A stretch of 64,000 nt of DNA, from contig JAXMHA010000001.1 in the NCBI GenBank assembly GCA_046347015.1, positions 1 through 64,000 on the forward strand. Reading direction: 5' to 3'. The notes beneath the pieces were generated by a model. It did not search any database and was not told the origin of the DNA. It was given only the letters and a program-made list of their open reading frames with translations. This DNA comes from Dokdonella_A sp046347015 (GTDB lineage Bacteria > Pseudomonadota > Gammaproteobacteria > Xanthomonadales > Rhodanobacteraceae). A program made the translations under genes and the position numbers. Below, piece by piece: positions 39,191 to 47,226 of the stretch. Positions within the stretch are counted from its first letter, which is position 1. Each line of letters begins with the position of its first letter.

Positions 39191-40777
39191 CTACGCCCGC
39201 CCGCCGGCCAGCAGCGCCGCCGCGCGCTCGGCGATCATGATGGTCGGTCCGTTGGTGTTGCCGCCGATCAGGGTCGGCATCACCGACGCGTCGACGACGC
39301 GCAAGCCGTCGAGGCCGTGCACCGCGAGTTCGCTGTCGACGACGGCATGGTCGTCGCGGCCCATGCGGCAGGAACCGACCGGGTGGTAGATCGTTTCGGC
39401 CTTGCGGCGAATGAACGCGGCGAAGCCGGCGTCGTCGTCCACCGCGTCGTCGGGAAAGATGCCGCCACCGCGATACGGCGCGAACGGTGCCTGCGCGAGG
39501 ATATCCCGCGAGAGCTTCGCGCCTTCGATCATCATCCCGAGATCGAACCCTTCGGGATCGGACAAGTAGTTCGCGTGGATCGCGGCTTTCGCCAACGGAT
39601 CGGCCGACGTGAGCCGGATCGCGCCGCGCGAGCGCGGCCTGAGGAAACAGGCGTGCAATGTGTAGCCGTACCCTTCCAGCCGGTGGCGGCCGTGGTCGTC
39701 GAGCAGCGCCGGCACGAAGTGGAATTGCAGGTCGCAGCGCGCGTCCCGCGCGAAGCGTGAACGCACGAATCCGCCGGACTCGGCGATGTTCGACGTGCCG
39801 ATGCCGTCTCGCCGCAGCAGGAACCGCAACGCGACCGCGGCATCGTTGATGCGGTCGTACGTGACCGGCTGTGTCGAACGCACCAGCGTGCAGATGTCGA
39901 GGTGATCCTGCAGGTTCGCGCCGACACCGGGCAGGTCGTGTGCGGCCTCGATGCCAACCTCGCGCAGGTGACTCGCCGAGCCGATGCCGGACAGCAGCAA
40001 CAGGTGCGGCGAATTGACTGCGCCGCCGGCGAGGATCACGGTACCCGCTTCGGCGCGGTCGGTCTTGCCGTGGCGGCGGTATTCGACGCCGACCGCACGC
40101 GTGCCGTCAAGCACGACGCGCGTCGCGAGCGCGCCGGTCTCGACGCGCAGGTTCGAACGCGCGAGTGCCGGGCGCAGGTACGCATCCGCGGCGGAACAGC
40201 GCGCACCGTTGCGTTGCGTCACCTGATACAACCCGAAGCCTTCCTGCGACGCGCCATTGAAGTCGTCGTTGCGCATGAAACCGGCGGCTTGCGCCGCTTC
40301 GATGAGCGCGTCGGACAACGGGTTGCGGTGGCGCAGGTCACCAACCGCCAGCGGACCATCGGCGCCGTGAAACGTGTCGGCGCCGCGCGTGTTGCCTTCG
40401 GCGCGCTTGAACACCGGCAGCACGTCGGCCCAGGCCCAGCGCGGATCGCCGGTGGCTTCCGCCCAGTCGTCGTAGTCGCGCGGATCGCCGCGCGTGTAGC
40501 ACATCGCGTTGATCGAGCTGGAACCGCCGAGCACGCGGCCACGTGGCCACCACAGCCGGCGGTTGCCGAGGTTCGGTTCCGGTTCGGTCGTGTAGTCCCA
40601 GTTGATGCGCCGGTTGTTGACCAGCTTCGCGAGCCCCGCCGGCATGTGGATCAGGGGGTTCCAATCGCGGCCACCGGCTTCGAGCAGCAGCACGCGATGC
40701 GCCGGGTTCGCGCTCAGCCGGTTGGCCAGCACGCAACCGGCCGAGCCGGCACCGACGATGACGAAGTCGAAAGTCAT
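39191..40777 (-). CDS. GMC-family FAD oxidoreductase (choline dehydrogenase-like)
   Basis: A 528-residue flavoprotein. The FAD-binding motif is FVIVGAGSAGCVLANRLS (about residues 5-22), the GMC signature 1 region is WPRGRVLGGSSSINAM, and signature 2 is GAVNSPHLLLLSGIG. The catalytic His region is YHPVGSCRMG and the C-terminal GGNTNGPTIMIAERAA is conserved. It resembles alcohol and choline dehydrogenases that feed electrons to the respiratory chain. No betaine aldehyde dehydrogenase lies nearby, so choline is not established as substrate. The ATG at 40775-40777 gives the standard MTFDFVIVGAG start. It is divergent from a nucleotide-exchanger-like gene. Confidence 0.93.
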   Translation of the reverse strand: MTFDFVIVGAGSAGCVLANRLSANPAHRVLLLEAGGRDWNPLIHMPAGLAKLVNNRRINWDYTTEPEPNLGNRRLWWPRGRVLGGSSSINAMCYTRGDPRDYDDWAEATGDPRWAWADVLPVFKRAEGNTRGADTFHGADGPLAVGDLRHRNPLSDALIEAAQAAGFMRNDDFNGASQEGFGLYQVTQRNGARCSAADAYLRPALARSNLRVETGALATRVVLDGTRAVGVEYRRHGKTDRAEAGTVILAGGAVNSPHLLLLSGIGSASHLREVGIEAAHDLPGVGANLQDHLDICTLVRSTQPVTYDRINDAAVALRFLLRRDGIGTSNIAESGGFVRSRFARDARCDLQFHFVPALLDDHGRHRLEGYGYTLHACFLRPRSRGAIRLTSADPLAKAAIHANYLSDPEGFDLGMMIEGAKLSRDILAQAPFAPYRGGGIFPDDAVDDDAGFAAFIRRKAETIYHPVGSCRMGRDDHAVVDSELAVHGLDGLRVVDASVMPTLIGGNTNGPTIMIAERAAALLAGGRA

Positions 40778-40866
40778 GGGTACGCTGCTGCCCGACACCG
40801 CGCCGAGGATAGCCCCGGACTCTAGAGCATTTGCTCCACGAATGACGCCGGCGGCGCCCGCACCGC

Positions 40867-42195
40867 ATGCTAGGCTGCGTTCCGGCCCCGACGCGGACGT
40901 CCCCGTTGCTGATCGACGTGAAACCCGGAGAGCGCACCGCGCTGGCACTGGCCTTCGTGCAGTTCGCGTGCATCCTCGCCGCGTACTACGTGATCCGCCC
41001 GGTGCGCGACCAGCTTTCGGCCGCGGTCGGATCCCACTCGCTGCCCTTGTTTTATGCCGCGACGTTCGTCGCGACGTTGCTGCTGACGCCGGTGTTCGGC
41101 TGGCTCGTCGCGCGCCAGCCGCGCTCGCGCGTGGTGCCGGCGGTGTACGGGTTCTTCATCGCCGGCATGCTGGCGTGCGTGCCGCTGTTCGTGCTGCAAC
41201 AGCAGATCGGCCCGCGCGTGCTCGGTTCGGTGTTCTTCGTCTGGGTCAGCGTGTTCAACCTGTTCGTCGTGTCGGTGTTCTGGAGCTTCATGGCCGACAT
41301 CTTCGATCCGGAACAGGCGAGCCGTTTGTTCGCGACGATCGCGATCGGCGGCACTGCCGGTGCGGTCGCCGGTCCGGCCATCGCCCGCGTACTGGTGCCG
41401 CTGGTCGGCGTGCCGCCGTTGCTGGCCGTGTCGGCGGCGCTGCTCGGGGGCGCGGTGGTGGCGACGTTCGCGCTGTTGCGCTGGACCCACGCGCGCGGCA
41501 CCGGCGCGCGCACTCCGGCCGCAAGTGCCGCGGTCGGCGGTACGGCGCTGGCTGGCCTCCGGCAGGTGTTCGCGGTGCCGTTCCTGCGCAACATGGCGCT
41601 CCTGATGTTGCTCGGCGACGCGATCGGCACCGTGCTGTACGCGCTGCTGGCCGACTACGTGAAGGTGCATGCGACGACGCCGGCCGCGCGCACCGCGTTC
41701 TACGCCAACGTCGACCTCGCCACCAACGTGCTGACGGTCGCACTGCAGTTCGGATTGACCCGCATCTTGCTGATGCGGCTCGGAGCCGCGCGCACGCTGG
41801 TGTTGCCATACGTCATCGACGCGATCGTGCTGGCGGTACTGGCGTTCGTCGGCAGCCCGCTGATCGCACTGACGCTCGTCATCACGCGCGCCAGCATGTA
41901 CGGGATCCTGAAGCCGGCGAGCGACAGCCTCTACACGCGCGTGCCGCGCGAATGGCGCTACAAGGGGAAGAACGTCGTCGACACGGCCGTGTGGCGGTTC
42001 GGCGACCTCGCGATCACGTCCGGCTTCAACGGCCTGCGCGCGCTCGGCGCCACCGTGTCCGGGTTTGCGGTGCTGTCGGCGTTCGCTGCCGCGGGATCGG
42101 CGTGGTGCGGTTGGCGTGCGGCGCATGCACCGGGACTCGCGCCGGATCCGGCCCGTGTCCGGCACGATCAGCCACCCGCCGAAAATTCGGCGTGA
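40867..42195 (+). CDS. NTP/NDP exchange transporter-like (TLC family) membrane carrier
   Basis: A 442-residue protein with about 12 hydrophobic segments. The N-terminal RTALALAFVQFACILAAYYVIRPVRDQL pattern (written here in part: AYYVIRPVRDQL, about residues 39-50) is typical of the COG3202/TLC group related to ADP/ATP carriers. DSLYTRVPREWRYKGKNVVDT near residue 365 is also characteristic. Classic members let obligate intracellular bacteria import host ATP; homologues in free-living proteobacteria have no known substrate and may be general MFS carriers. The ATG at 40867 is used, but a GTG at 40918 (just before KPGERTALAL) is an alternative start that drops a poor N-terminus. Confidence 0.78.
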   Translation: MLGCVPAPTRTSPLLIDVKPGERTALALAFVQFACILAAYYVIRPVRDQLSAAVGSHSLPLFYAATFVATLLLTPVFGWLVARQPRSRVVPAVYGFFIAGMLACVPLFVLQQQIGPRVLGSVFFVWVSVFNLFVVSVFWSFMADIFDPEQASRLFATIAIGGTAGAVAGPAIARVLVPLVGVPPLLAVSAALLGGAVVATFALLRWTHARGTGARTPAASAAVGGTALAGLRQVFAVPFLRNMALLMLLGDAIGTVLYALLADYVKVHATTPAARTAFYANVDLATNVLTVALQFGLTRILLMRLGAARTLVLPYVIDAIVLAVLAFVGSPLIALTLVITRASMYGILKPASDSLYTRVPREWRYKGKNVVDTAVWRFGDLAITSGFNGLRALGATVSGFAVLSAFAAAGSAWCGWRAAHAPGLAPDPARVRHDQPPAENSA

Positions 42196-42321
42196 CCCGG
42201 CGGCGCGTGGCACAATCGAGTGCTCTCGGCCTGGCGAGTCTGATTCTGCTGATTCCATCCATGGTTCGACCGGCGCTTAGGGCTTGTCGAAGGACTCATC
42301 GCGAATGGAGTCGGCGGCCTG

Positions 42322-42356
42322 GCCGTTCGTCCCGAGCATGTCGAGGGATGAACGGC
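42322..42356. repeat. Intergenic palindrome upstream of fghA, probably a dispersed repeat
   Basis: The arms GCCGTTCGTCC (42322-42332) and GGATGAACGGC (42346-42356) pair with one G-T mismatch to form an 11-bp stem around CGAGCATGTCGAG. Just upstream, GGGCTTGTCGAAGGACTC (42282-42299) has the same TCGA-rich style. Similar palindromes are scattered between genes in many environmental proteobacteria. It lies 32 bp before the fghA start. Confidence 0.55.
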
Positions 42357-42387
42357 TATTGATCAAGGTATTTTCAGAGGAACGAAG

Positions 42388-43242
42388 ATGACCGACACGT
42401 TCGAGACGATTTCCGAGCAACGCTGCTTCGGCGGCGTGCAGGGCTTCTACCGGCACGTCTCGACGGAAACCGGCGGGCCGATGAAGTTCGGCGTGTTCCG
42501 TCCGCCGCTCGCCCGCGGCGCGAAGGCGCCGGTGCTGTATTACCTCGCCGGTTTGACCTGCACCGAGGAAACCTTCGTCATCAAGGCCGGTGCGCAACGC
42601 GTCGCGGCCGAACTCGGCTTGATCCTGGTGACGCCGGACACCAGCCCGCGCGATACCGGCATCGCCGGCGCGACCGGCGACTGGGAGTTCGGCGAGGGCG
42701 CGGGGTTCTACCTCGATGCAACTGCACCCGCATTCGCGCCGCGCTTTCGCATGTACAGCTACGTGACGAAGGAACTGCCGGAAACCATTGGCGCACACTT
42801 CGACGCCGCGGACATGACGCGCGAGAGCATCTTCGGACACTCGATGGGTGGGCACGGCGCGCTGACGATCGCGCTGAAGAATCCGCGCCGCTACCGGTCG
42901 GTGTCCGCATTCGCGCCGATCGTCGCACCTTGTGCCGTACCGTGGGGCCAGAAAGCGTTCCCGTTCTATCTCGGCGCGGACCGCGACGCGTGGCGACGTT
43001 ACGACACCTGTGCGTTGCTCGAGGACGGCGCGCGCCATCCCGGTACTTTGCGGGTCGATCAGGGCGACGCCGACAAGTTCCTCGCCGTGCAATTGCAGCC
43101 CGAGCGCCTCGAAAAAGCGTGCCGCGACGCCGGCCAGCCACTCGACCTGCGCATCCACTCCGGCTATGACCACAGCTACTACTTCATCGCGACCTTCGTC
43201 GAAGACCACCTGCGCCACCATGCGCGGGCGTTGAACGGCTAG
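42388..43242 (+). CDS. fghA: S-formylglutathione hydrolase
   Basis: A 284-residue alpha/beta hydrolase of the esterase D family that splits S-formylglutathione to formate and glutathione, the last step of glutathione-dependent formaldehyde removal. The nucleophile serine is in GHSMGGHGALT (about residues 150-160), and SGYDHSYYFI near the C-terminus holds the catalytic His. YYLAGLTCTEETF is a family signature near the oxyanion region. The ATG at 42388 has AGAGGA upstream. No glutathione-dependent formaldehyde dehydrogenase gene is adjacent. A broken GFA gene follows 210 bp downstream. Confidence 0.96.
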   Translation: MTDTFETISEQRCFGGVQGFYRHVSTETGGPMKFGVFRPPLARGAKAPVLYYLAGLTCTEETFVIKAGAQRVAAELGLILVTPDTSPRDTGIAGATGDWEFGEGAGFYLDATAPAFAPRFRMYSYVTKELPETIGAHFDAADMTRESIFGHSMGGHGALTIALKNPRRYRSVSAFAPIVAPCAVPWGQKAFPFYLGADRDAWRRYDTCALLEDGARHPGTLRVDQGDADKFLAVQLQPERLEKACRDAGQPLDLRIHSGYDHSYYFIATFVEDHLRHHARALNG

Positions 43243-43296
43243 GCGCGTCGCAGCGTTGACGCGTGGTCGACGTCTGTGGCGGTCCGTAGCTCCGCG

Positions 43297-43361
43297 GCGA
43301 TCGATGCTTACGACGTGCAACCACCGGAGATCTGATCTTCGCCGCTGGGTTCGATGATTGA
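43297..43361 (+). pseudogene. C-terminal remnant of a choice-of-anchor Q protein
   Basis: A short stretch encodes AIDAYDVQPP in one frame (from 43297) and then, after a frameshift near 43327, DLIFAAGFDD followed by a TGA (43359-43361). Together this matches the end of the paralogues at 36159-39160 (DIGAYEVQPTPDVIFTSGFDD and DIGAYEAQPPPDPIFANGFDP). Nothing upstream is recognisable, because the fghA gene ends only 55 bp before. It looks like the last scrap of a lost family member. Confidence 0.55.
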
Positions 43362-43452
43362 ATCGAAGGTCCGGTTCGAGCGCGTGTTGCGGGTGCGCCC
43401 CCGGCCGATTCCCGGTGCGGTAACCCGACCTTTCCGCGCCGGGGATATCACC

Positions 43453-43809
43453 ATGCACACCGGAAGCTGCCACTGCGGCCACATCGCGTTCGAGGTCGAA
43501 GGCGACTTCGACGAGGTGAAGGAGTACAACTGCTCCCGCTGCAGCCGCAAGGGTTACCTGCTGTAGTTCGTCCCGCGCGCGCACCTGCGGGTGGCCTTCG
43601 GCGACGGCGAATACGCAACGTACCGCTTCAACAAGCGTGCCATCAGGCACCACTTCTGCCCGGCCTGCGGTTGCGCGCCGTTCGCAACCGGCAACAAACC
43701 GGACACTGCGGAGGCTGCGGCGATCAACGTCCGCTGCCTCGACGGCGTCGACCTCGCGACGCTGAAGCGCGTGCCGGTCGACGGGCACAGCCGCGCTGAA
43801 AGCCCCTGA
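43453..43809 (+). pseudogene. GFA (glutathione-dependent formaldehyde-activating-like) protein, interrupted by an amber codon
   Basis: A small zinc-binding GFA-domain protein of 118 residues in one frame, broken by a single TAG at 43564-43566 (codon 38). Before the stop: CHCGHIAFEVEGDFDEVKEYNCSRCSRKGYLL, seen here as motifs CHCG and CSRC. After it, in the same frame: FVPRAHLRV, YRFNKRAIRHHFCPACGCAPF and the family C-terminus. Relatives usually have Trp at this position (LLWF), so one TGG-to-TAG change explains the break. All Cys ligands remain. It could be a very recent pseudogene, a sequencing error, or a case of readthrough. The family is named for formaldehyde-glutathione adduct formation but its true role is debated; it lies next to fghA. 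Confidence 0.8.
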
Positions 43810-43889
43810 TCGGGGATGAGCCGTCCGGTCACCGTTTTGCGCATTGCACTCTTGCAACCACATTTTTGCCTGGAACCGGGGGTATTGCC

Positions 43890-46148
43890 ATGCGTTTCTC
43901 GAACATCGGGGAAACCCGCGCCGCGGCCATGGCGCTTGCGCTGATTGCACTGTCGTGGATGCCGACGCCCGCACCAGCGGTACCGAACATCACCGGCATG
44001 ACCACCATCACCAGCGGCTACTACCACGCCTGCGGAATCGCGAACGGCCGGGCGTATTGCTGGGGCAACAACTACGAAGGCGAACTCGGCAACGGTGACA
44101 ACATCAACCGCGGCACGCCGACCGCGGTCGCGACGCTCGGTTCCAACGTCACCGCGATCGCGGCGGGCGGCTACCACACCTGCGCGATTTCCGGCGGCGG
44201 CGTCTGGTGCTGGGGCCGCAACCCGGACGGTGAACTCGGCAACGGTGGCACTTCAGACGCGTGGGCGCCGGTCCCGGTTTCGGGATTGACGTCGGGCGTC
44301 GATGCGATTGCGCTCGGGCAGTACGACAGTTGCGCACTGACCGGTGGCGCCGTGTATTGCTGGGGCTGGAATGCCTACGGGCAGGTCGGCGACGGTACGC
44401 AAGTCAGCCGCCTCGTGCCGACCCTCGTCTCGGGGATCGGCAGCGGCGCGACCGCAATCACCGGTGGCGGTTATCACGCCTGCGCAGCGGTCAATGGCGC
44501 GGCGAAATGCTGGGGCAGCAACGGCAACGGCCAGTTGGGCAACGGCACCACCACGGGCAGTCTCGTGCCGGTCGCGGTCAACGGGCTCGGTAGCGGCGTG
44601 ACGGACATCGTCGCGGGCTACGTGCACACCTGCGCGAATGCCGCCGGCGCGATGAAGTGCTGGGGCTACAACGCGGACGGCGAACTGGGCAACGGCAATA
44701 CATCCGAAAGCCACGTGCCGGTCGCGGTCAGCGGACTCGGTTCCGGTACCGTCCTGATCGCCGCCGGCGGCTTTCACACGTGCGGTGCGACCGCGAGCCA
44801 ACGCTGGTGCTGGGGCTGGAACGGATTCGGCCAGCTCGGCAACGGCAGCGTCGTGCCCAGCGCGACACCGGTGCCGATCTCGCTCGGCGTGGTCGATTCG
44901 GTGCCGATGATTTCCGGCGGCCACTACCACACCTGCGCGAGCGTTGTGCGTGGTGGCAGCACGCAACTGTTGTGCTGGGGTAACGATATCGATGGGGAGC
45001 TCGGCCGCGGCAGCGTGCTGATGCATCCAACGGCGGTCGCGGCGATCGGGCTTGGTGGTGTCGACGCGTTCGCGGCCGGCACGCAGTCGTCTTCTAGCTG
45101 CGCGATCGTCGACGGTGCGGCGAAGTGCTGGGGGCTCAACAATTACGGCCAACTCGGCAACGGCACGACGAACGACACCGGCACGCCGACGGCCGTGTCC
45201 GGGCTGACCAGCGGCGTCACGGCGATCGGCACCGGCGGCCAGTTCGCGTGCGCGATCGTCAGCGGCGCGGCGTGGTGCTGGGGCAGCAACTCGAACGGGC
45301 AGCTCGGCAACGGGACGACCAACTTCAGCTTCGTTCCGGTACAGGTGAACGGCATCAACGCCGGCGCGACGGCTATCGCGGCCGGCGACGCTCACGCGTG
45401 CGCGATCGTCAATGGCGCGGTCAAGTGCTGGGGGCGCAACCCGGAAGGCGAACTCGGCAACGGCGGTACGGTCGACAGCACCGTACCGGTCGACGCGGTC
45501 GGACTGTCGAGCGGCGTGACGGCCCTGTCGGCCGGCGGGTACCACACCTGCGCGGTCGCGGGCGGCGCGGTCAAGTGCTGGGGTTGGAATCCCTACGGAC
45601 AGGTCGGCGACGGCACGAACATCACGCGCACCGTTCCGACGCAGGTTTCCGGACTCACCGGCGGCACGACGCTGTTGGCGGCCGGCGGGTACCACTCCTG
45701 CGCGCTGGTTTCGGGCGCGGTGCAATGCTGGGGCTACGGCGAAGATGGAGAACTCGGCGACGGATTCAACAGCACCGTCCCCGATCCGGTTCCGGTTTCG
45801 GGACTCGGCAACGGGGTCACCGCACTGGCCGCGGGCGACGGCCACACCTGCGCGATCGTTTCCGGCAGCGTGTCGTGCTGGGGCTGGAATCTGTCGGGGC
45901 AAGTCGGTGACGGAACGCGGCTCGACCGCAACGTGCCAGTCGCGGTCACTGGATTGGCCGGTGCCGCGACGGCACTCGGCACCGGTTTTTCCCACACCTG
46001 CGCAATTGCCGGCGGCGCACCGCAATGCTGGGGTGACGACCGTTACGGCCAACTCGCCGTCGGCCGGCAGGACTATTCGACGTTGCCGGTTGGTGTTGCG
46101 CTGGCGGTTTCCGATCCGATCTTCGGCAACGGATTCGACGGCCCGTAG
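43890..46148 (+). CDS. Secreted RCC1-repeat protein with 14 repeats
   Basis: A 752-residue exported protein. A signal peptide (about residues 1-30, ending APAVP) is followed by 14 repeats of about 51 residues. Each has a CWG core (YCWGNN, WCWGRN, YCWGWN, KCWGSN, KCWGYN and so on), preceded by an H-x-C-A/G-like strand (YHACGI, YHTCAI). RCC1 repeats build seven-bladed propellers, so 14 repeats suggest two in tandem. Paired cysteines in each repeat could form disulphides outside the cytoplasm. The tail SDPIFGNGFDGP carries the D-x-I-F-x-x-G-F-D motif. The ATG at 43890 has GGGGG 8 nt upstream. Function is unknown; it is followed by a CPBP protease gene. Confidence 0.9.
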   Translation: MRFSNIGETRAAAMALALIALSWMPTPAPAVPNITGMTTITSGYYHACGIANGRAYCWGNNYEGELGNGDNINRGTPTAVATLGSNVTAIAAGGYHTCAISGGGVWCWGRNPDGELGNGGTSDAWAPVPVSGLTSGVDAIALGQYDSCALTGGAVYCWGWNAYGQVGDGTQVSRLVPTLVSGIGSGATAITGGGYHACAAVNGAAKCWGSNGNGQLGNGTTTGSLVPVAVNGLGSGVTDIVAGYVHTCANAAGAMKCWGYNADGELGNGNTSESHVPVAVSGLGSGTVLIAAGGFHTCGATASQRWCWGWNGFGQLGNGSVVPSATPVPISLGVVDSVPMISGGHYHTCASVVRGGSTQLLCWGNDIDGELGRGSVLMHPTAVAAIGLGGVDAFAAGTQSSSSCAIVDGAAKCWGLNNYGQLGNGTTNDTGTPTAVSGLTSGVTAIGTGGQFACAIVSGAAWCWGSNSNGQLGNGTTNFSFVPVQVNGINAGATAIAAGDAHACAIVNGAVKCWGRNPEGELGNGGTVDSTVPVDAVGLSSGVTALSAGGYHTCAVAGGAVKCWGWNPYGQVGDGTNITRTVPTQVSGLTGGTTLLAAGGYHSCALVSGAVQCWGYGEDGELGDGFNSTVPDPVPVSGLGNGVTALAAGDGHTCAIVSGSVSCWGWNLSGQVGDGTRLDRNVPVAVTGLAGAATALGTGFSHTCAIAGGAPQCWGDDRYGQLAVGRQDYSTLPVGVALAVSDPIFGNGFDGP

Positions 46149-46183
46149 CATCGAGAGGACCGGAGAGATCCGGTGAACCCATT

Positions 46184-46208
46184 GCGGCGGTGTGCGACAC
46201 TCCGCCGC
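46184..46208 (+). terminator. Hairpin after the RCC1-repeat gene
   Basis: The arms GCGGCGG (46184-46190) and CCGCCGC (46202-46208) form a 7-bp stem 36 bp after the stop codon, with a small inner dyad TGT/ACA. No T run follows, so termination efficiency is uncertain. Confidence 0.4.
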
Positions 46209-46304
46209 GATGACGACCTGCAACGCGCACCCGCCGGGACACGGTGACTCCGAGATGGCGTCGCGTGTCGCCGGTCCGCGGCCGGTGATGTTCGGCGGCG
46301 CCTC

Positions 46305-47216
46305 GTGACCACCGGCCTCGCCTTCACGACTCCTGCCGCGGCACCGCGCTGGCGGCGCTGGCTGGTGTTGTCGCCGGTCGCGCGGATCGCATGGTTCGTC
46401 GTCGCATACGCGGTGCTGACGATCGTCGGGCAACGCCTGATCGCCCTGGCGGGATGGAACAAGGCCGCGGCGCCGTCACTCGACCACGCGTTGGCGACAT
46501 TGTTCTTCCAGCTCGTGCCAGCCGTGATTGCGTACCTGCTCGTCGTGCGGTTGATCGAGAAGCGACGTGTGGCGGAACTCGCGGTGCGTGACATCCCGCG
46601 ATTCGGCGGCTCCGGCCTCGTGCTCGGTGCGGGACTCTTCACGTTCGTGATCGGCGTGCTGGCTCTCGCCGGCGCGTATCACGTGACGGGCGTCGACACC
46701 CACGTCGACTGGCTGCCGGGCGTGCTGGTGGCCGGCATCGGCGCCGGGATCGGCGAGGAGATCCTGATCCGCGGCGTGCTGTTCCGCGTCGTCGAGGAAG
46801 GGCTCGGTACGTGGTGGGCGCTGGCGATTTCGGCGGCGGTGTTCGGACTCGCGCACATGCTGAATCCGAACGCGACCGCATGGAGTACGTTCGCGATCAT
46901 GCTCGAGGCCGGCGTGCTGCTGGCGCTCGTCTACCACGTGACGCGCACGCTGTGGGCGTCGATCGGCCTGCACGCGGCCTGGAACGTCAGCGAGGGAACG
47001 CTGTACGGTGTGCCGGTGTCCGGCACCGAGCCGCACGGATTCCTCGTGTCGAACCTCGTCGGCCCGCAATGGCTGACCGGCGGCGGCTTCGGCGCCGAGG
47101 CGTCGGTCGTCGCCGTCGCGACGTGCATGGCGACATCGATCGTGCTGCTCGGCTTCGCGCTGAAGCGCGGCTCGATCGTGCCGCCATTCTGGCGGCGGGG
47201 CATAGATCGAGCCTGA
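46305..47216 (+). CDS. CPBP-family intramembrane protease (Rce1/CAAX protease-like)
   Basis: A 303-residue protein with about eight hydrophobic segments. The family motifs are EEILIRGVLF (about residues 151-160), GLAHMLNPNAT (about 182-192) and GLHAAWN (about 224-230), which place the Glu pair, His and His/Asn of the glutamic-type active site. Members process prenylated proteins in eukaryotes; in bacteria they serve in bacteriocin immunity, regulated proteolysis and, in some lineages, removal of C-terminal sorting signals. The start is a GTG (46305-46307). It lies 156 bp after the RCC1-repeat gene on the same strand and converges with fadE with a 10-bp gap. The target is unknown. Confidence 0.9.
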   Translation: MTTGLAFTTPAAAPRWRRWLVLSPVARIAWFVVAYAVLTIVGQRLIALAGWNKAAAPSLDHALATLFFQLVPAVIAYLLVVRLIEKRRVAELAVRDIPRFGGSGLVLGAGLFTFVIGVLALAGAYHVTGVDTHVDWLPGVLVAGIGAGIGEEILIRGVLFRVVEEGLGTWWALAISAAVFGLAHMLNPNATAWSTFAIMLEAGVLLALVYHVTRTLWASIGLHAAWNVSEGTLYGVPVSGTEPHGFLVSNLVGPQWLTGGGFGAEASVVAVATCMATSIVLLGFALKRGSIVPPFWRRGIDRA

Positions 47217-47226
47217 TCTATCGCAC

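Noticed and set aside
36159..46148. The GFD tail as a PEP-CTERM, GlyGly-CTERM or MYXO-CTERM signal
   Set aside because: Those signals need a membrane helix and a basic cluster after the motif; here the proteins end within three residues of the motif.
43890..46148. A CRISPR or DNA tandem repeat array
   Set aside because: The periodic pattern comes from about 51-residue protein repeats (RCC1), with diverged DNA units and one open frame.
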